In this document: piece after piece, positions 1 to 13,500 of the stretch | Position numbering within the stretch: position 1 is the stretch's first letter | Layout of the letters: each line of letters opens with the position of its first letter | Assembly (NCBI GenBank): GCA_035048495.1 | Contig: CM068545.1 | Coordinates: 36,284,225-36,348,224 of the forward strand | Direction: 5' to 3' | Source: Euptelea pleiosperma | Taxonomy: Eukaryota; Streptophyta; Magnoliopsida; Ranunculales; Eupteleaceae | DNA length: 64,000 nt | Notes under the pieces: generated by a model | What the model was told of the DNA's origin: nothing | What the model saw: the letters and a program-made list of their open reading frames with translations, nothing else | Database searches by the model: none | Made by a program: the position numbers and the translations under genes

Positions 1-187
1 TTATATAATCATCTGTTTACCTATAAAATGCCATCCTTTGTTTTCACCCTCATTGTCCATGGTTGTGCATGAATAAATTATATGTTGTATAACATAGTCA
101 AATTAAAAAAAAATTCCAATTTGTTTTCATTTTTTGTTCAAAAAAATAATTTAAAAGGCAATTTATAACTTAACAGTAGATATGATT

Positions 188-880
188 TATCATAATCATC
201 ATAAGCCTTTCCCAACGCTATGGGGTCGGCTGCACGAATCCCACTCCATTCAATCCTATCTAAAGCCATCTCTTTCGTTAAGGCAAGTTTCTTAAAATCT
301 TATCTCAAAACCTCACTCCACATCTGTTTTGGCCTTCCCCTCACCCTTTTAGGCCCTTCGACTTGCACATTCCTCCTCATTGATATTGTCCTTGGTCTTT
401 GTTGTACATGACCAAACCATCTCAATCGACTTTCCCTCATTTTGTCACTTATTGGGGCTACGCCTATGTTTTCACAAATGTCTTCATTTCTAATTGTCTT
501 TCTTGTTTTATCACACATCCATCTCAACATCCTCATCTCAGCAATACTCATTTTACGAACATTTTGTTTCTTGATTGCGCAATATTCTGCTCCATAAAGC
601 ATCGCCGGTCTTATTGTCGCCTTATAGAATTTTCCTTTTAGCCTGCTTGACACACGTCAACCACATAGCATTCCAAAAATACATCTTCACTTTAGCCAAC
701 CTGCTCTAATTCTATAGGCAACATCCTCCTCAATCTCTCCTTACGAATAATAGAACCAAGGTAAGAAATTGCTCACTCTGAGATATATCCTGGTTGTCAA
801 TTTTAATTGGCTTATCATCTCTATGTGCATCCTTACTAAAAATGCATTCCACATACGCTTATCTTGGTTCGGCTTATTTT
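188..880 (-). mobile_element. RTE-type LINE 3' fragment
   Basis: The minus strand encodes the C-terminal tail typical of plant RTE LINEs: SRLKGKFYKATIRPAMLYGA, then KMSIAEMRMLRWMCDKTRK and ESRLRWFGHVQQRP. The 3' end carries the conserved GGGTCGGCTGCACG region and ends in an ATGATTATGATAAAT repeat at 183-200, as RTE elements end in short tandem repeats. 660-880 translates, with stops, to the preceding segment. No RT core remains. Confidence 0.8.
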
Positions 881-1167
881 AAAGCATTTAGATTCCAAAG
901 CATTCCTCCAGAGTTCTAGTTTTGCATTTACCTTTGGATTTTCACTTGGAGCAAATTCAAAATCAATTGAGTTTGGAGATCTAGAGGTAGAAAATTTGAT
1001 AAGAGATAGGAAAGTTAGAAGAACGGTTTCTCTTCAGAAAAAAGAGGTAGTCTTATGAAATATACTCTCTCAAACATTCACACCTATATTACCTTTCTTT
1101 GTTTAAAATTCCTTGGTGTGTTTATGGAATGGTTTGGAAATATAGAGGGATTTTACTTATCACAAAA

Positions 1168-2105
1168 AAAATATAGAGGGACTTTTAGTGGGAAGCAGGT
1201 GGTGTGAAAAAAGACCATCTTGTAAAGGGCGTTCAAGGATGAAGGGGGGTTGAGTATTGAGAGAATAAGGGAGAATATTTTGGTGCTCTAGGGTAAATGG
1301 CTTTGAAGATTCACCTTGGAACATAATAGCCTTCAGTACCGTTGTTCAAAGCATTTGGTACCGTTGTTCAAAGCATTTCTATGTCTAGTAAGTTTCAAAG
1401 CATTAGTGAGTTTCTTTCTTCTTTCACCCCACATATTCATTATGAACTGGGATCTGTGTCTAGAATTAGTTTTTTAGAAGACCTTTAGCAGCGAGATAGA
1501 CCTCTTTGTGAGGTGTGCCTTCAGCTTTATTAGCTTGGGTTATCTAAAAAGATTTTATTGTTGATGTGGACTCTTTATCTTCAAAAAGATTATATTGGAT
1601 TTTTAGATTTTTTTGAAGTCTTAGGGATGTGCACTTGGAGGAATTGAATTCTCTCTTGGAATCTTTAGATGTCTTTCTATAATCTACTTTTGATGACGAG
1701 AGAGTTTGGTCTCTTGAGTTTAGCTGGTCCTCGTACAAATATTTCTTTTTAAGTCTTGTATTGGCAATCCTTTCTAATTCGTGGTCTCAAATATTTGGAA
1801 ATTGATTGCTCTCCCTAAAATCAAAGATTTTATGCAGATGTTGGCCTGTCAAAAAATCAATACTTTGACATGTTCCAAAAGGGAAGAAAGAAAAAAGTGC
1901 TCTTCCCCATATTTATATGACGTATAAAAAAATGGGGAATTGATTAATCATTTGTTCATTCCTTGCGAGGTTAAAAAACTAACTTCCTTAAGTTAGTTGG
2001 GCTCCCTTGGGTGTTTCTTTTTGACATTGGTGAGTTGATTACTCAATCACTTCGTCCCACTCAATGCAAAAGAGGAAAATAAACAACCGGAAGGAAAATA
2101 AAAAG
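1168..2105 (+). mobile_element. L1-type LINE remnant (RT C-terminus to zf-RVT)
   Basis: Plus strand, many stops. Readable pieces: a GGVKKDHLVKG block, EGGLSIERIRENI then GKWL (the L1 GGLGI...GKWLWRF motif), and a zinc-binding zf-RVT region with LPKIKDFMQMLACQKINT, CSSPYLYDV and NGELINHLFIPCEV. Old and non-functional. Confidence 0.7.
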
Positions 2106-2439
2106 GCCTAATTCTACACCCCTCCAAGCTGGGAATGCTAGGTCGTTATGCCAATTGTATTAAGAAGAGGTACCAAATTATCATTTCCAAGTCCTTTCGA
2201 GTTATCTACAAAATTGATTTTGTAGTGTGTATATGTTTTAATGATCCCACATATATCTTCAATGATGAAGAGGAAACCAACCATTAAAAGGAAAAAGTGT
2301 TAAGGACCAAATGAACTGAGTTGGAGAAAAGAAACAGTGGAAAAGCATACATGACAGACATTAGGGTCTTCAACAATTTTTAGGAAAAACAAAGGAAAAC
2401 AAATAGAAAAAATATTTGGGGGACAACAATTTTTAGGAG

Positions 2440-3222
2440 AAATCTCAATGACTGGGAGATTGAACCGCTTTCTAGATTGCTAGCTAGGCTCCACAACGTT
2501 CATTCCTCCCTCGGCACAAGACAAGAGGGTGTGGACTTGGTCGAAGAGCGGAGCTTTTGCAGTCAGATCCTTCTATGAGTAATGCTGATCGAGGAGCCCG
2601 TCCTACCCGACTCCTGGCCAAAATCCTGACTAAAGTCACTTTCTTTGTATGGGCCGCATCTTTGGACAAGATATTGATTGTGGATCACTTGAGATCAAGA
2701 GGGTTACTCTTGGTTGATTTCTACAGTATGTGCAAGCACGGTGGAGAGACAATGCGACATCGCGAGGGAGGTGTGGTACGCGTTCCTTAAAGAGTTCAGT
2801 ACAAGTTGGGTGATATTGGGTTCCCTTAAAGATCTCCTTCATAGTTGGCACACAACTGTCTTTTCCCAAAGAGGCCATATCTTATGGAAGCTAACCCCTT
2901 TCGCGATCTTGTGGGGGTTATGAAAGGAAAGAAACCACCGCATCTTTGAAGGCAAGAGTGAAGAAGTGGCTTCAATAGTTCTCAACATCATGGGGATCGT
3001 CTTTCTATGTTCAAAAATGTTTACTGAATGTAGAGGGTTGTTCTTTGAGGATTTCGTAGTCAGATGGGACCATATTTGTCTTAGGGAGGGCTCCTAGTGG
3101 GGATCCATAGCCTTTCTTGTTTTGGCGTCAAGCTTGGGGAGGTCACCTCAACCTCTTTAGCTGCACTTTTGTTTCCCGGCTTTGCTTTATAATTATATTT
3201 ACACTTATCACAAAAAAAAACC
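2440..3222 (+). mobile_element. L1-type LINE 3' end
   Basis: Plus strand. zf-RVT remains (KVTFFVWAASLDKILIVDHL then CSMCKHGGE) with frame breaks, followed by ILWGL then KERNHRIFEG, a motif near the L1 C-terminus. The 3' UTR ends ACTTATCACAAAAAAAAAC at 3205-3222, a poly-A tail. A related tail is at 23520-23732. Confidence 0.75.
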
Positions 3223-3229
3223 AAGATTT

Positions 3230-4060
3230 TGAAGACTAAGAAAATGCCATATGATTGAAGTACTATAGTACCTATTCATAAGAATAAGGGAGATGTACAA
3301 AATTGCACTAACTATCGTGAGATAAAAGTTGAGTCACTATAAAATCATGGAAGAGAGTCATACAGAAAAGATTAAGCAAGAAACAAGGATATTGGAAAAA
3401 TAGTTTGGCTATATGCTAGGGAGATCAATCATTAAGGCTATCTTCGTAATTAGACAATTAATGGAAATGTTTCGAGGAAAGAAAAAGAATTTACATGAGT
3501 TTTATTCTTAGAAATAAAAAAAATATGATAAGAGTTCCTAAAGAGTGAATTTGATGGGTATTAGAAAAGGATTCCAAGGATATTGTCGTTAAGGACAAGT
3601 ATGCTAGAGCGGTAACTTGTGTGAGACCAGTTGGTCGTGAAACAGGTGAATGTTACAATAGGGTTGTACTAGGGGTCGGCCCTAAGTTTGCATATCTTTG
3701 CATTAGTTATAGATGGATTATCTGCTCATATTTAAGGAGAGGTCACTTGGTGTCTGTTATTTGCAGATGTAGTATTAGTTGATGAGACCAGAGACTGAAA
3801 TACTTGAGCAACTAAGTATTTTAAGTGCCAAAACAGAATATATGAAGTACAGGTTTTTTAGTTAGAACACTCATAGGGATGAGACTTTGGTTAAGATTAA
3901 TCGGCAAAAACTAACCCAAAGCTACCACTTTCATCATTTATGTTTGATCATCCACAACGATATAGAAATTGGTGAGGATGTGATCTGTAGTATTAATGTT
4001 GGGTGGCTAAAGTAGAGATGCATTCCTGGATTATTATGTAATCGACATGTACCTATCAGG
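3230..4060 (+). mobile_element. RTE-type LINE RT fragment, decayed
   Basis: Plus strand, many stops and frame changes, but the order of RTE reverse transcriptase motifs is visible: VPIHKNKGDVQNCTNYREIK, then FGYMLGRSIIKAIFVIRQLM, GKKKNLHEF, a LQM(ADD-like) region near 3765 and HFHHLCLIIHNDIEIGEDV. Opposite in orientation to the RTE piece at 188-880. Confidence 0.7.
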
Positions 4061-4439
4061 GCATGACATAGATTGAGCGACAAATGGAGGAAACACATTC
4101 CATTTTATTTTCAGATCAGAATTTCCTGAAGCAAATGCTAAGAAAGATATATTATCTGTCTCAATAATTCCATTAACATATGCCGAATATGGAGCATACC
4201 TGAACTTTTTCCAGTTACACGAGTTAAAGAAAACATATTTCAAACAGGGCTTCTCATCTAAAAACCTACTTTTAAAGGTCACATTACAATGAATAACCAT
4301 ACGAAAACTAAATAGGTTAAAGATGATAAAGAGAGATTAGTAATCAAAGAGGCATAACTTTTTTTATTTGAGATAATGTATATTTCCAATTTAGCAATAA
4401 TAACGATGAGTTGAAAAACAAAAACATCGAGCGCCTCAC

Positions 4440-4536
4440 CTCCCTTAGAACAAAGACATGGTTAAGAACGCATATAGGCTCCATATCATTTAAAACTGAG
4501 CACAGATTAGTCAATCTCTGCATTGCAGCCTCTAAC
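4440..4536 (-). CDS. NAP1: NAP1 exon 20 (residues 786-818), last exon in window
   Basis: 97 nt, phase 2 to 0. Acceptor AATGACAG|GTTAGA, donor AGGGAG|GTGAGGCG. Translates as (M)[20 protein letters not shown] then [12 protein letters not shown]. The next expected block (YMRE..., in plant NAP1) is not found between 4439 and 1, so intron 20 runs off the left edge. Confidence 0.95.
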
Positions 4537-7500
4537 CTGTCATTCACAAAATCGAAAAGAACATCAGTTTTGCCCATAAAAAAATAGAAGAAAAAAAAAC
4601 GGGATTAAATTGGTGTGGCTTACATTTTGATAGAATTACTATTTTCAGGGTAACTCTCATGGCCAGGTAACGGCAAGCCAGAGAAGCCTTTTGGAGATTT
4701 TGCAGAAGGGGTCGAGAATTTTGTTGCATAATTCATGTTAATAGCTGCTTGCTCTGGAAGAAGCTGAAATTTTTGTAAAGTTAGTCTTAGAAAAAAACAT
4801 GGTTGCATTCAATTGATCCCCTTGCTATTATCATCATAAACAGAAATGTAACAACCTGAATGTCTAGCGAGCCAAATCCTCCTTCAGAGTCAAGAATATT
4901 GATTAATCCTTCCAATCCACCCATGATGGATTCAATGAGAGACTCAACATATAAAACTGCATCTCGGCCAATTTTAGTTAACTGCATTCACAGGAGAAAA
5001 GATACCATTACCCATTTATGCTTTGGCAATTTAGGCTTGACATCTGATGATGGATTAATCAGGGATTAGCAGGTAAAACTACACATAATGTTTTTGTAAG
5101 CCATCTTAATCGAGAAAGAGAAATCATTATGGATGTGCTTGCACACTATTAAAAATATAAAAAAAAATAAAAAAATCTTTTGCTGTGCTTGCCTTACGTC
5201 CCCCCAAGTCATTGACAGTTTACAATATGAATGAGATCCAATGATGGCCAGCAAAATTGTTTTGAAGGAGAATGGCAATTGGTTGAGATCTTGTCATTGT
5301 TTGCATCTAACTTGTTGATTCACTAGTAACAAGTTTTTGTTCATTCTCTGAGCAGCATAGTAAACAATAGTACACAGCACATTCTTTTGACATTTGAAAC
5401 CACAGAGAGATCTATCTTTGCATATGAGTTTAAATACAGTGAACGTAATTTGAGGAAAATGCTCAAAAGGATGCCTAATTGTAATAAGAGGCCACATTAT
5501 AAAACATTAAAACATGCCATATCAATTGTTTTCCAAGCCAAATAATCTGTGACTTTATTGGCCTATAGTATTGACTATCAAAGACCTTGGGAACTAGTTA
5601 AGAAGAAAACCACTATTACAAGAAAAAAGAAGTGGAATATTTATCAAGACATATGAAAGGGAACATTTTCCTATGGAGATCAAAATGAGAAGGTTCATAT
5701 GATGCTGCCTCCTGGTTATCTGGTAGCATTATCCTCTACCGTGCATCGTCGTTGAGATACATTAGAAGGTCTCAAATGAGCCCCTGAGTTTGCTTTGAGA
5801 AGTTTCATGTGGTGTTCTCTGTTGTTTTAAACAAAGTGCGAAAGGATCCACTGTTCAGGATGAAGTTTTGTAGAACCACTATACTTGTAGACTGTGGATA
5901 GACATGAATATTTGGCTAGATGATCACAAAGCTATATCTTGTTTAAACAAATAGCTATAGTCTTAGTTTCACATTGTGATGGAACACCTGCAAAACTTTC
6001 TTGACATTGAATTTGTTTCATCACATAGTGGATACAATGCCAGTAAAAGCAGACATACAAATACGATCCCATCTCTTGTGATCAGCAAGCGGACCATACT
6101 TCTTCTCTTGTACGAGTAATGGTGGACTTCATTAAAAAGAACGATAGGAAAACAAGGATAAGGCAAGGGAGTTTCCTTTAGGCCGTATTCTTTGGAGTTT
6201 ATACCCTTTTTCTTTGTGACGGACCATTTAGAAGGAGAGGAATTGTCGTATATTTTTGGGTAACGAACAGAAGATCGAGCCATCAGTCTGAAGATTAAAC
6301 TATTACTCTCCCAATGGGCAACTACCTTCAAGGACTTTATACGATCTTGTTTTGAAGATTTGTTTTAGATGGGAGGAGATTGTGCAAGATTGTTGATTGT
6401 TTTGTGGTCGTGTCCTTTTGTGAATCGAGGTTTTTTCGTTACGCTTCTATCTTCTTCTCTTGTATAGTGTGGTTCTTGCCCCCTTTCTTCAAAACAATAC
6501 TTTCACTGATCACAAAAAAAAAAAAGGTAAAGGAGTTCACTATTACTTTATATATCTATGTACGCCAGATCTAGCCAAATAATTGCAAGATCATCACCGC
6601 TGTGTAAAGTGTTACAAATAGGATATAATTACTGCATATTAACATAAGCCTTGCACTCTATCTACGATGTTTGCATTGCAAATAGCGTTGCACAAGTCTC
6701 CCAATATTATCAAAGGGTCTTAGGAGTGGGAGAGAAAAATAATAAATCCCTGCCACAATGCGACAAGCTCCACACTGTTTGGATCCTTTTTCCAGAAAGA
6801 TTTTGTATATTTAGCAGGAATAGAACCATTACATGTTATGTTTTGAAAACTAGTCATCTATTTTCGTATTCCTGAGTGGTTACTTCCACAAATAACACAA
6901 ACAACACATGCAAACAAAATTAAAGAGTACCTCTTCTGGAACAATCATAGAAGCACATTCTGGAAAGCTACTAGCAACTCCAAGCCATGCACAGCAATGT
7001 TGTGGACGCCCTTCTGGTCCAAACATGGTGTTCCTGAAGACCTGATTTGAAACTGTTATCTTCAAATCAAATAACTATATAAAAAGTAATTCTCAGGAAG
7101 AAAAAAAATAAATTTTAAGAACAGATACAAAGGTAGCTATCCTAGCAACCCAGCAAGAGAAACAGAGATGAAAAGCTTACTGCTGTAAGATGATGGTGGT
7201 AGAAATACAGCTTTTTCAGACTGCCGTGCTTCGATAGCTGAGATTCAAGTTCATCAACACATCTGTGTAGGATCACGGTTACATATTAGAGTCACAATAC
7301 TATAATATATACTAGCATGAACCTATGTGCCTATATACGTTATTGCATGAAATGCATGCATTGGGTGCTACAGTTCATGTGCTTTCAAAGTATTTGAAAT
7401 AATTTTCCAAATGTTTGAAGGGTGCCTTAATTTTTTCTTCTTCTCTTGTGCTCTTTTTTCTTTTGGGGTTCAGAGCATGTACCTTAGTTAAAAGCTGAAT

Positions 7501-10500
7501 GCCCTTGGTTAAAAGTCAAATGCCTATCCCACTTAAAATTCATTTCTTTATTGCAAATTCAGTCTGTTTTTGTCCATTCTTAGAGGAGAATATTTTGGAT
7601 TGTTCAGTGACTTCAGTACCATATCAGATAGAACATAAGCATTCTCAACCTTGTAAGGGCATGTTTGGATGCAGGGAAACTTTCAATTTAAGGGAAAAAC
7701 GACCTTCAGTGTAATACACTCATCCCCCAGCCCCAATAAATCTCATGTTTGGGGATAATACGAGTTTGAAGGATGCTCTCCCTATTATCACTGCAAACTT
7801 TCCACACAAATTTTCATCCAGGATGTAGTCTATCCAGGACAGAGCTATGCCTCCATCCAAACAATACCAAATTTCTCTTCCCTATGGGTTTAGATAGCTC
7901 CATTGATTGACACTCCAGCTTCAACCATGAGGTTGCAGGTTCAATCTCATCCTACCTTCCAAACAGGGAAAGAAACAACAGAAAAAGATATTTCACTCTC
8001 ATTATGTCCCTTGCGTGTATACATACGAGACATGGTGGTTGATTAGGCAAGCTGCTGAAGCAGCAACCAAAAATGTCGGCCTGTGTGCATGACAGTGGGC
8101 TATAGGCTGCTTGGACAGTATGAGGTGCACTTAAAACTTTCCTATGTTGCCTTTGTAGGAGATGCATTGAGATGCTTGAATTTCGAATGTCTGATCGTCT
8201 TGTGATGCAGAAGCATTGTATGATGACATTTCCATCAAACATCAACTCCTAGAAGGCTAGAATGAGCAGTTCAGTCGCATCAACTTTTTAAGGTCGTATT
8301 TTTGTGTCAAAAAGTGTCCAAATGCCTTACTTTTGGTACTGGAAGAAATCGTATTCGATTAGCTTTCCAAAGAGACCAAGATCGCATATAAGTTTGAAAC
8401 CAAAGATCTAGGACCTCTCAAGTACTTCCTAGGCATCGAAGTTGCAAGATCCAGTCAGGGGATCTTCATCTCTCAGAAGAAGTATGCCTTAGACTTGTTA
8501 CAAGACTCAGGCAGGTTAGGTACCAAACCAGTGGAAACTCCTATACAGCAGAATCACCAGTTAGCACATGCCAGTGGTGAACTACTACAGGATGTAGGGA
8601 GCTTTCAGAGACTAGTTGAGCGATTGATCTATCTCTCCTTGACTCGACCCGCCATTGCCTATGCAGTGAGTGTGATCAGTCAGTATATGCACTCGCCCAA
8701 AGGTGTTCATTTAGAGGCAGCACATCGGATCTTAAGGTATCTCAAGTTAGCTCCTAGTAGAGGTCTTCTGTTTGAAAAGAATGGCCACATGCATATAGAG
8801 GCGTATACCGATGCAGATTAGACAAGGGCCAAAGATAATTAGATATCTACTTCTGGATATTGCACATTTGTTGGGGGCAATCTGGTCACTTGGAGAAGCA
8901 AGAAGCAACCCGTTGTCGCCAGATCTAGTGCAAAGGCCGAATTCAGAGCACTGGCTCATGGCTTGTATGAGATGCTCTGGTTGATGGTGTTGGTTGCTGA
9001 ACTTGGTTTCCCAGTTTCAGGGTCAGTGAGTTTGTACTGTGACAACAAGGCCGCTATCAGCATTGCTCACAATCCCGTTCAGCATGATCGTGCCACGCAC
9101 ATTGAGGTGGACCAACTCATTTGAGATAAGATTGTCTCTGGGGCAGTGTGCACTCCATTTGTGAAGACTGATGAACAGGTTGTAGATGTTTTCACGAAGG
9201 GAGTTCCCAGTTGGCAACTCCATAAGTGTTTGTGCAAGTTGGGCTTGAGAGATATCTATGCACCAACTTGAGGGGCAGTGTTATCATATACGTATTTTAT
9301 ATGTATCGGGGGTAGTTCTGTAAATACTCCCCTTGAGGGGTATATTTGTTTTTTCTATAATTCCTTTACATAAATAAGATTTATGGAGTCATTGTGACCT
9401 AATCACAATGACATCCTTTCTCTCTCTTCTATCTTCCTCATTCTCTCTTCTCTCTTCTCTAAATCTAACCCTAATTGAAGAATTCAACTTTAGATACTTG
9501 CGTCAATATGAGAAATGATATTGCTTAGGTTGCTCTAAATGGTTTTTTTTATGATATAATGAGTTATAAGTGTTTTATCATATCCTTAAAAATCAATGTG
9601 TTTTACAAACGTTTTGGCAAAAATTCTCCAAACTTTCTAAGTTAGCGAATTTTTACAGAAATTCTCTAAATCAAATTGAACTTCCCAGAATTAATTCTGA
9701 ATTTTAACTGACCGAAGTTTAAGGCGAAGTCGAAGTTTAGAACCTTGCAAGTAGGCAGATGTAGGTATATACACTACGATGTACTCTATATGCATGGAGG
9801 CATTTAGATTTTTGGTGCCAGTTACACAAGGAAGAATTAATCAAAGATGATACAAACTTAAAAGGCTTGGGAGAGTATTAAAGCCAACTTGTTGATAATC
9901 AACACAAGAGGGCCCCTATAATGTTTTTATTATAACAAGTTCTATGAAAACAATATCCTATGTCAAATATTAAATCTTTTAGCAACACATGATGTTTTTA
10001 GAAAATTTGGGTTCTAGGTTTTTCCCTATATCCAGTGAATAATTCTTAGATGAATGCAAGGAAACAACAAAAAAAGGTACGGTGGACCTCTACCACCCCA
10101 TTAAAAGACAAAAAGTCCTTGTTAACTGGTTCATACAGTTACCACAACTTGAATAAGGACGTGTAATTCTTTGGGTCAAAAAGTGACTGATAGTCTTCAT
10201 TTCGGTACCAATATAAAGCTTATTTGATTAGCTATCCAAGAGACCAACATTATGCAATTTGGATTTCCTAGTGAGTTATACTTATAGCCAAAATACGGTA
10301 AGGTTACAGGTCCATTTGCGGGGTTACAATTTTTAGAGTTCTATGTTTGTCTTTTCTAGATTCTTCTAACATTATTTAATCAAGTAAATTTTCATTTCTT
10401 AATTGTAGTAGGTTAGTCAAGTTAGGTCTGGGAAACTTCGGTTTAAGAGAGAAGTTTGTGAGCGATAGGAGAGTTTATATTTTCTAGGTTTGGAAAGTTG

Positions 10501-13500
10501 AATTGTTAAGGGAGTATAAGTAGCTCACAGCCCCCACCTCTATAAATACCCCCTTACGTCTCTTATTTTTACAAAATTGAATGAAGAGTGTAAATTCTGT
10601 TTTACAATACCCCACCTCTAATAGAGTGGGTTCTTCCCCTTCTTTTATACAATATATCTTACTTATTAAAAAAAAAGTGTAAGAGTCACCTTTGCTTTAT
10701 CTGATGTGTGGGTACTCTATTCTAAGAGTGTGACTTTCAAAGAAGATATTAGGGTGACACAACTCTCTATTTTCTCCTTTGAAATGGTGTGATTCTCCTT
10801 CAACTAGAAGAAGGTTTCTCTAGTGTATCGAATCCATGGGAAAGTTTCTTCAAACCTGTAAACATTGTTGAAAATCTCGTATCTCATTCATTGTACACAT
10901 ACAATGAACCTTATTTTTTTTATAAGTAAAAATCATCAAAAAAAAAAGGCAAAAGCCAAGCAAAATACACAGAAAATGCTAAGAAGGTTGAGATGACCTA
11001 CAATAGACAAAAAAATAAAAGAAACAAAAACTAAATACTAGATTCAAACATCCTTAGAGCAAAGAATGTTCCAACGAAAAAAAAGTCCTCAAAGAAAATC
11101 CCTCTGCATTCCTCGAAACCTTTTGACCAAAGGAAAAGCATCCCTTTTATGTTAAGAATGATCGAGGCCAAGTCTCCACATTTGTCTTCAAATATTCTTT
11201 GATTTCTCTCCCTCCATATACCCTAGGCTATCGCAAAGGGCAACATTCTCCAAAGAATACAATCTCTTTTCGAAAAAGCTTTGGTTTGCCAACTAACGAG
11301 AAGCTCCATAAATGAACCCGGCATCACCCAATATATTCCAAATTCCAGAAAAAAAAAAAAAAAAAAAAAGACCATATCTCCTTAGCTTCCTTAGCTTCAG
11401 CGCAATGTAACATAAGATGATTAACATTTTCCCCGTGTTGCTTGCACATCGAACAATAATCTATGATTATAAAACCTCTGGTAATCAAATGATCCACTGT
11501 CAATATTTTCTCCAAAGAAGTCAGCCAAACAAAGAACGCTATCTTCTGCGGAACTTTCGAACGCCAAACCATCGAAACTGGAAATTTGATACCCAGAGAT
11601 ATTTCCATACTCTCATAGAACGAACGAACTGAGAACAAACCACCCTTAGTCCATTTCCATTCCCACGTGTCTTGGACCAAAGGTTGCAACTGAACGTCAT
11701 TTAACCAAGAAAGCAATCTTGTTAGGGGTTCTATCTCCCAATCGTTGAGATTCCTCCTAAATCTGAAATCCCACCCCCTAATCTCCTCCCCCCCCCCTCA
11801 TCAGCACAATCCCGAACCGACCAAGTCTTTCTCTCAGATAGAGTAAATAATTCCGGAAATTCAGTTTGAAGTGATACTTCTCCACACCAAACATCCTTCC
11901 AGAAACTAATTCTTTCTCTTGAACCAACACCTAATCGAATCCCTTTCAAAAAGTCCACCAATATCTTCATGATACCCCTCCACACACTACATCCGTATGC
12001 ACTTTGAACCATATTCTACCTTCCCTGCCATAAAGTTTTTCCTCATATTTACCCGCTATAACCTTACGCCATAAACTTGAAATCTCCTTCTCGAACCTCC
12101 ATGGCCATTTACCGAAGAGCGCCCTGTTTATGATCTTAATGTTTTTGATACCCAGTCCTCCTTTTTCCATAGACTTGCACACTGACTTCCAAGCAACCAA
12201 ATGTACCTTCTTAGAGTCCTCCCTATCATGCCATAAGAAGTCCCTCATAAATTTCTCCAAAGTTTGTAAAACATTGCTCGGGATCAAGAACAAAGACAAA
12301 TAGTAAATAGGTAAGCTGGACAGAACACTTTTGATTAGGACCACTTTTACCCCTTTAGAAAGACATTTCGCATTCCATAATGCTAGCCGCCTCTCAAATC
12401 TTTCTATAACCGGATCCCATATTGACTCCTCGGGCAACCTCGAAGCCCTCTAACTCTCCGATGCTCACCTAGCAATCATGCTTCCTAAGGCTTCCACCAC
12501 CACTACAAACAAAAAGGGGGAGAATGGATCACCCTGCCTCAACCCTCTAGAACTCTTACAAAATGCAGCTGGAGATCCATTCACCAAAATAGAGAAAGAA
12601 GTAGACGAAATACATTTCCAAATCCACCTATCCCCGAAGCCCATCCTCATTAACATGTAGTCAAGGAATCTCCAATCCACATGTTCATATGCCTTTTCCA
12701 TGTCAATCTTGCACATGACTCCCGGTACTCCCTTCTTGATTATGGAACCAACACACACATTCGCAATGAGAATCTCATCCAAAATTTGGCGTCCCCTGAC
12801 GAAGGCCCCTTGATTCGGCGCTATAACCAACGACAATGTTGCATGAATCCTTGAGGCAAGCATCTTGGTAATAATCTTGTAAACACTCCCCACCAAACTA
12901 ATAGGTCTGAAATCTGTAATATCTTCCGCCCCTTGTTTCTTAGGAATCATGGCTATGAACATACAGTTTGATTTGTAGTCTAAATACCCTTCCTCATGAA
13001 ATTCTTTCACAATTTTCATAAAGTCCGTTCCAATACATTTTTTGATTATGGGGCTACAATGAACCTCTAAAGACCAGCCTACGTTCTTTTGATTATGGGG
13101 CTATTTGGCGACTGCTCTATATCAGGTATGCCCTCACTCACCCTATTGCTACTAAAAATAAGAAAATATGTTTTCCACGATTAGCTCGATTTTATTTCCT
13201 ACATTCCTCAGATAATTTCCAATGAAGGAAGAAGCACAAGGTGAAGGTTTCAACTTTGATATGCTCTACAGTGAGTTCCCTATGTATTTGAATATTTTAT
13301 TTTTGATCAGTTATGTATTTGAATATTCTCTAGGCCAATGTTACTAGAATCCTACGATTTATGATTTTAATTCTATGATTCAACTCAAGTCTTAACCAAA
13401 ATGATTTGAACCTTAAATATGAATCCCTTTACATAAAAATCCTACAATTTATATGTGAATATTACGATTTGAGTTTGATTCATGACTTGAATTTTATGAT

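Larger units (their letters stand above)
1..4439 (-). other. NAP1 intron 20 (5' part), filled with LINE remnants
   Basis: Bounded on the right by the exon 20 donor; the acceptor is outside the window. Holds two RTE-type LINE pieces in opposite orientation (188-880 and 3230-4060) and two L1-type pieces on the plus strand (1168-2105 and 2440-3222). The parts 1-187, 881-1167, 2106-2439 and 4061-4439 show nothing I can name. Confidence 0.85.

Noticed and set aside
4034..4300. Open frame on the minus strand as NAP1 exon 21
   Set aside because: Its translation shows none of the conserved residues expected after HVFVLRE and has no matching acceptor in phase.
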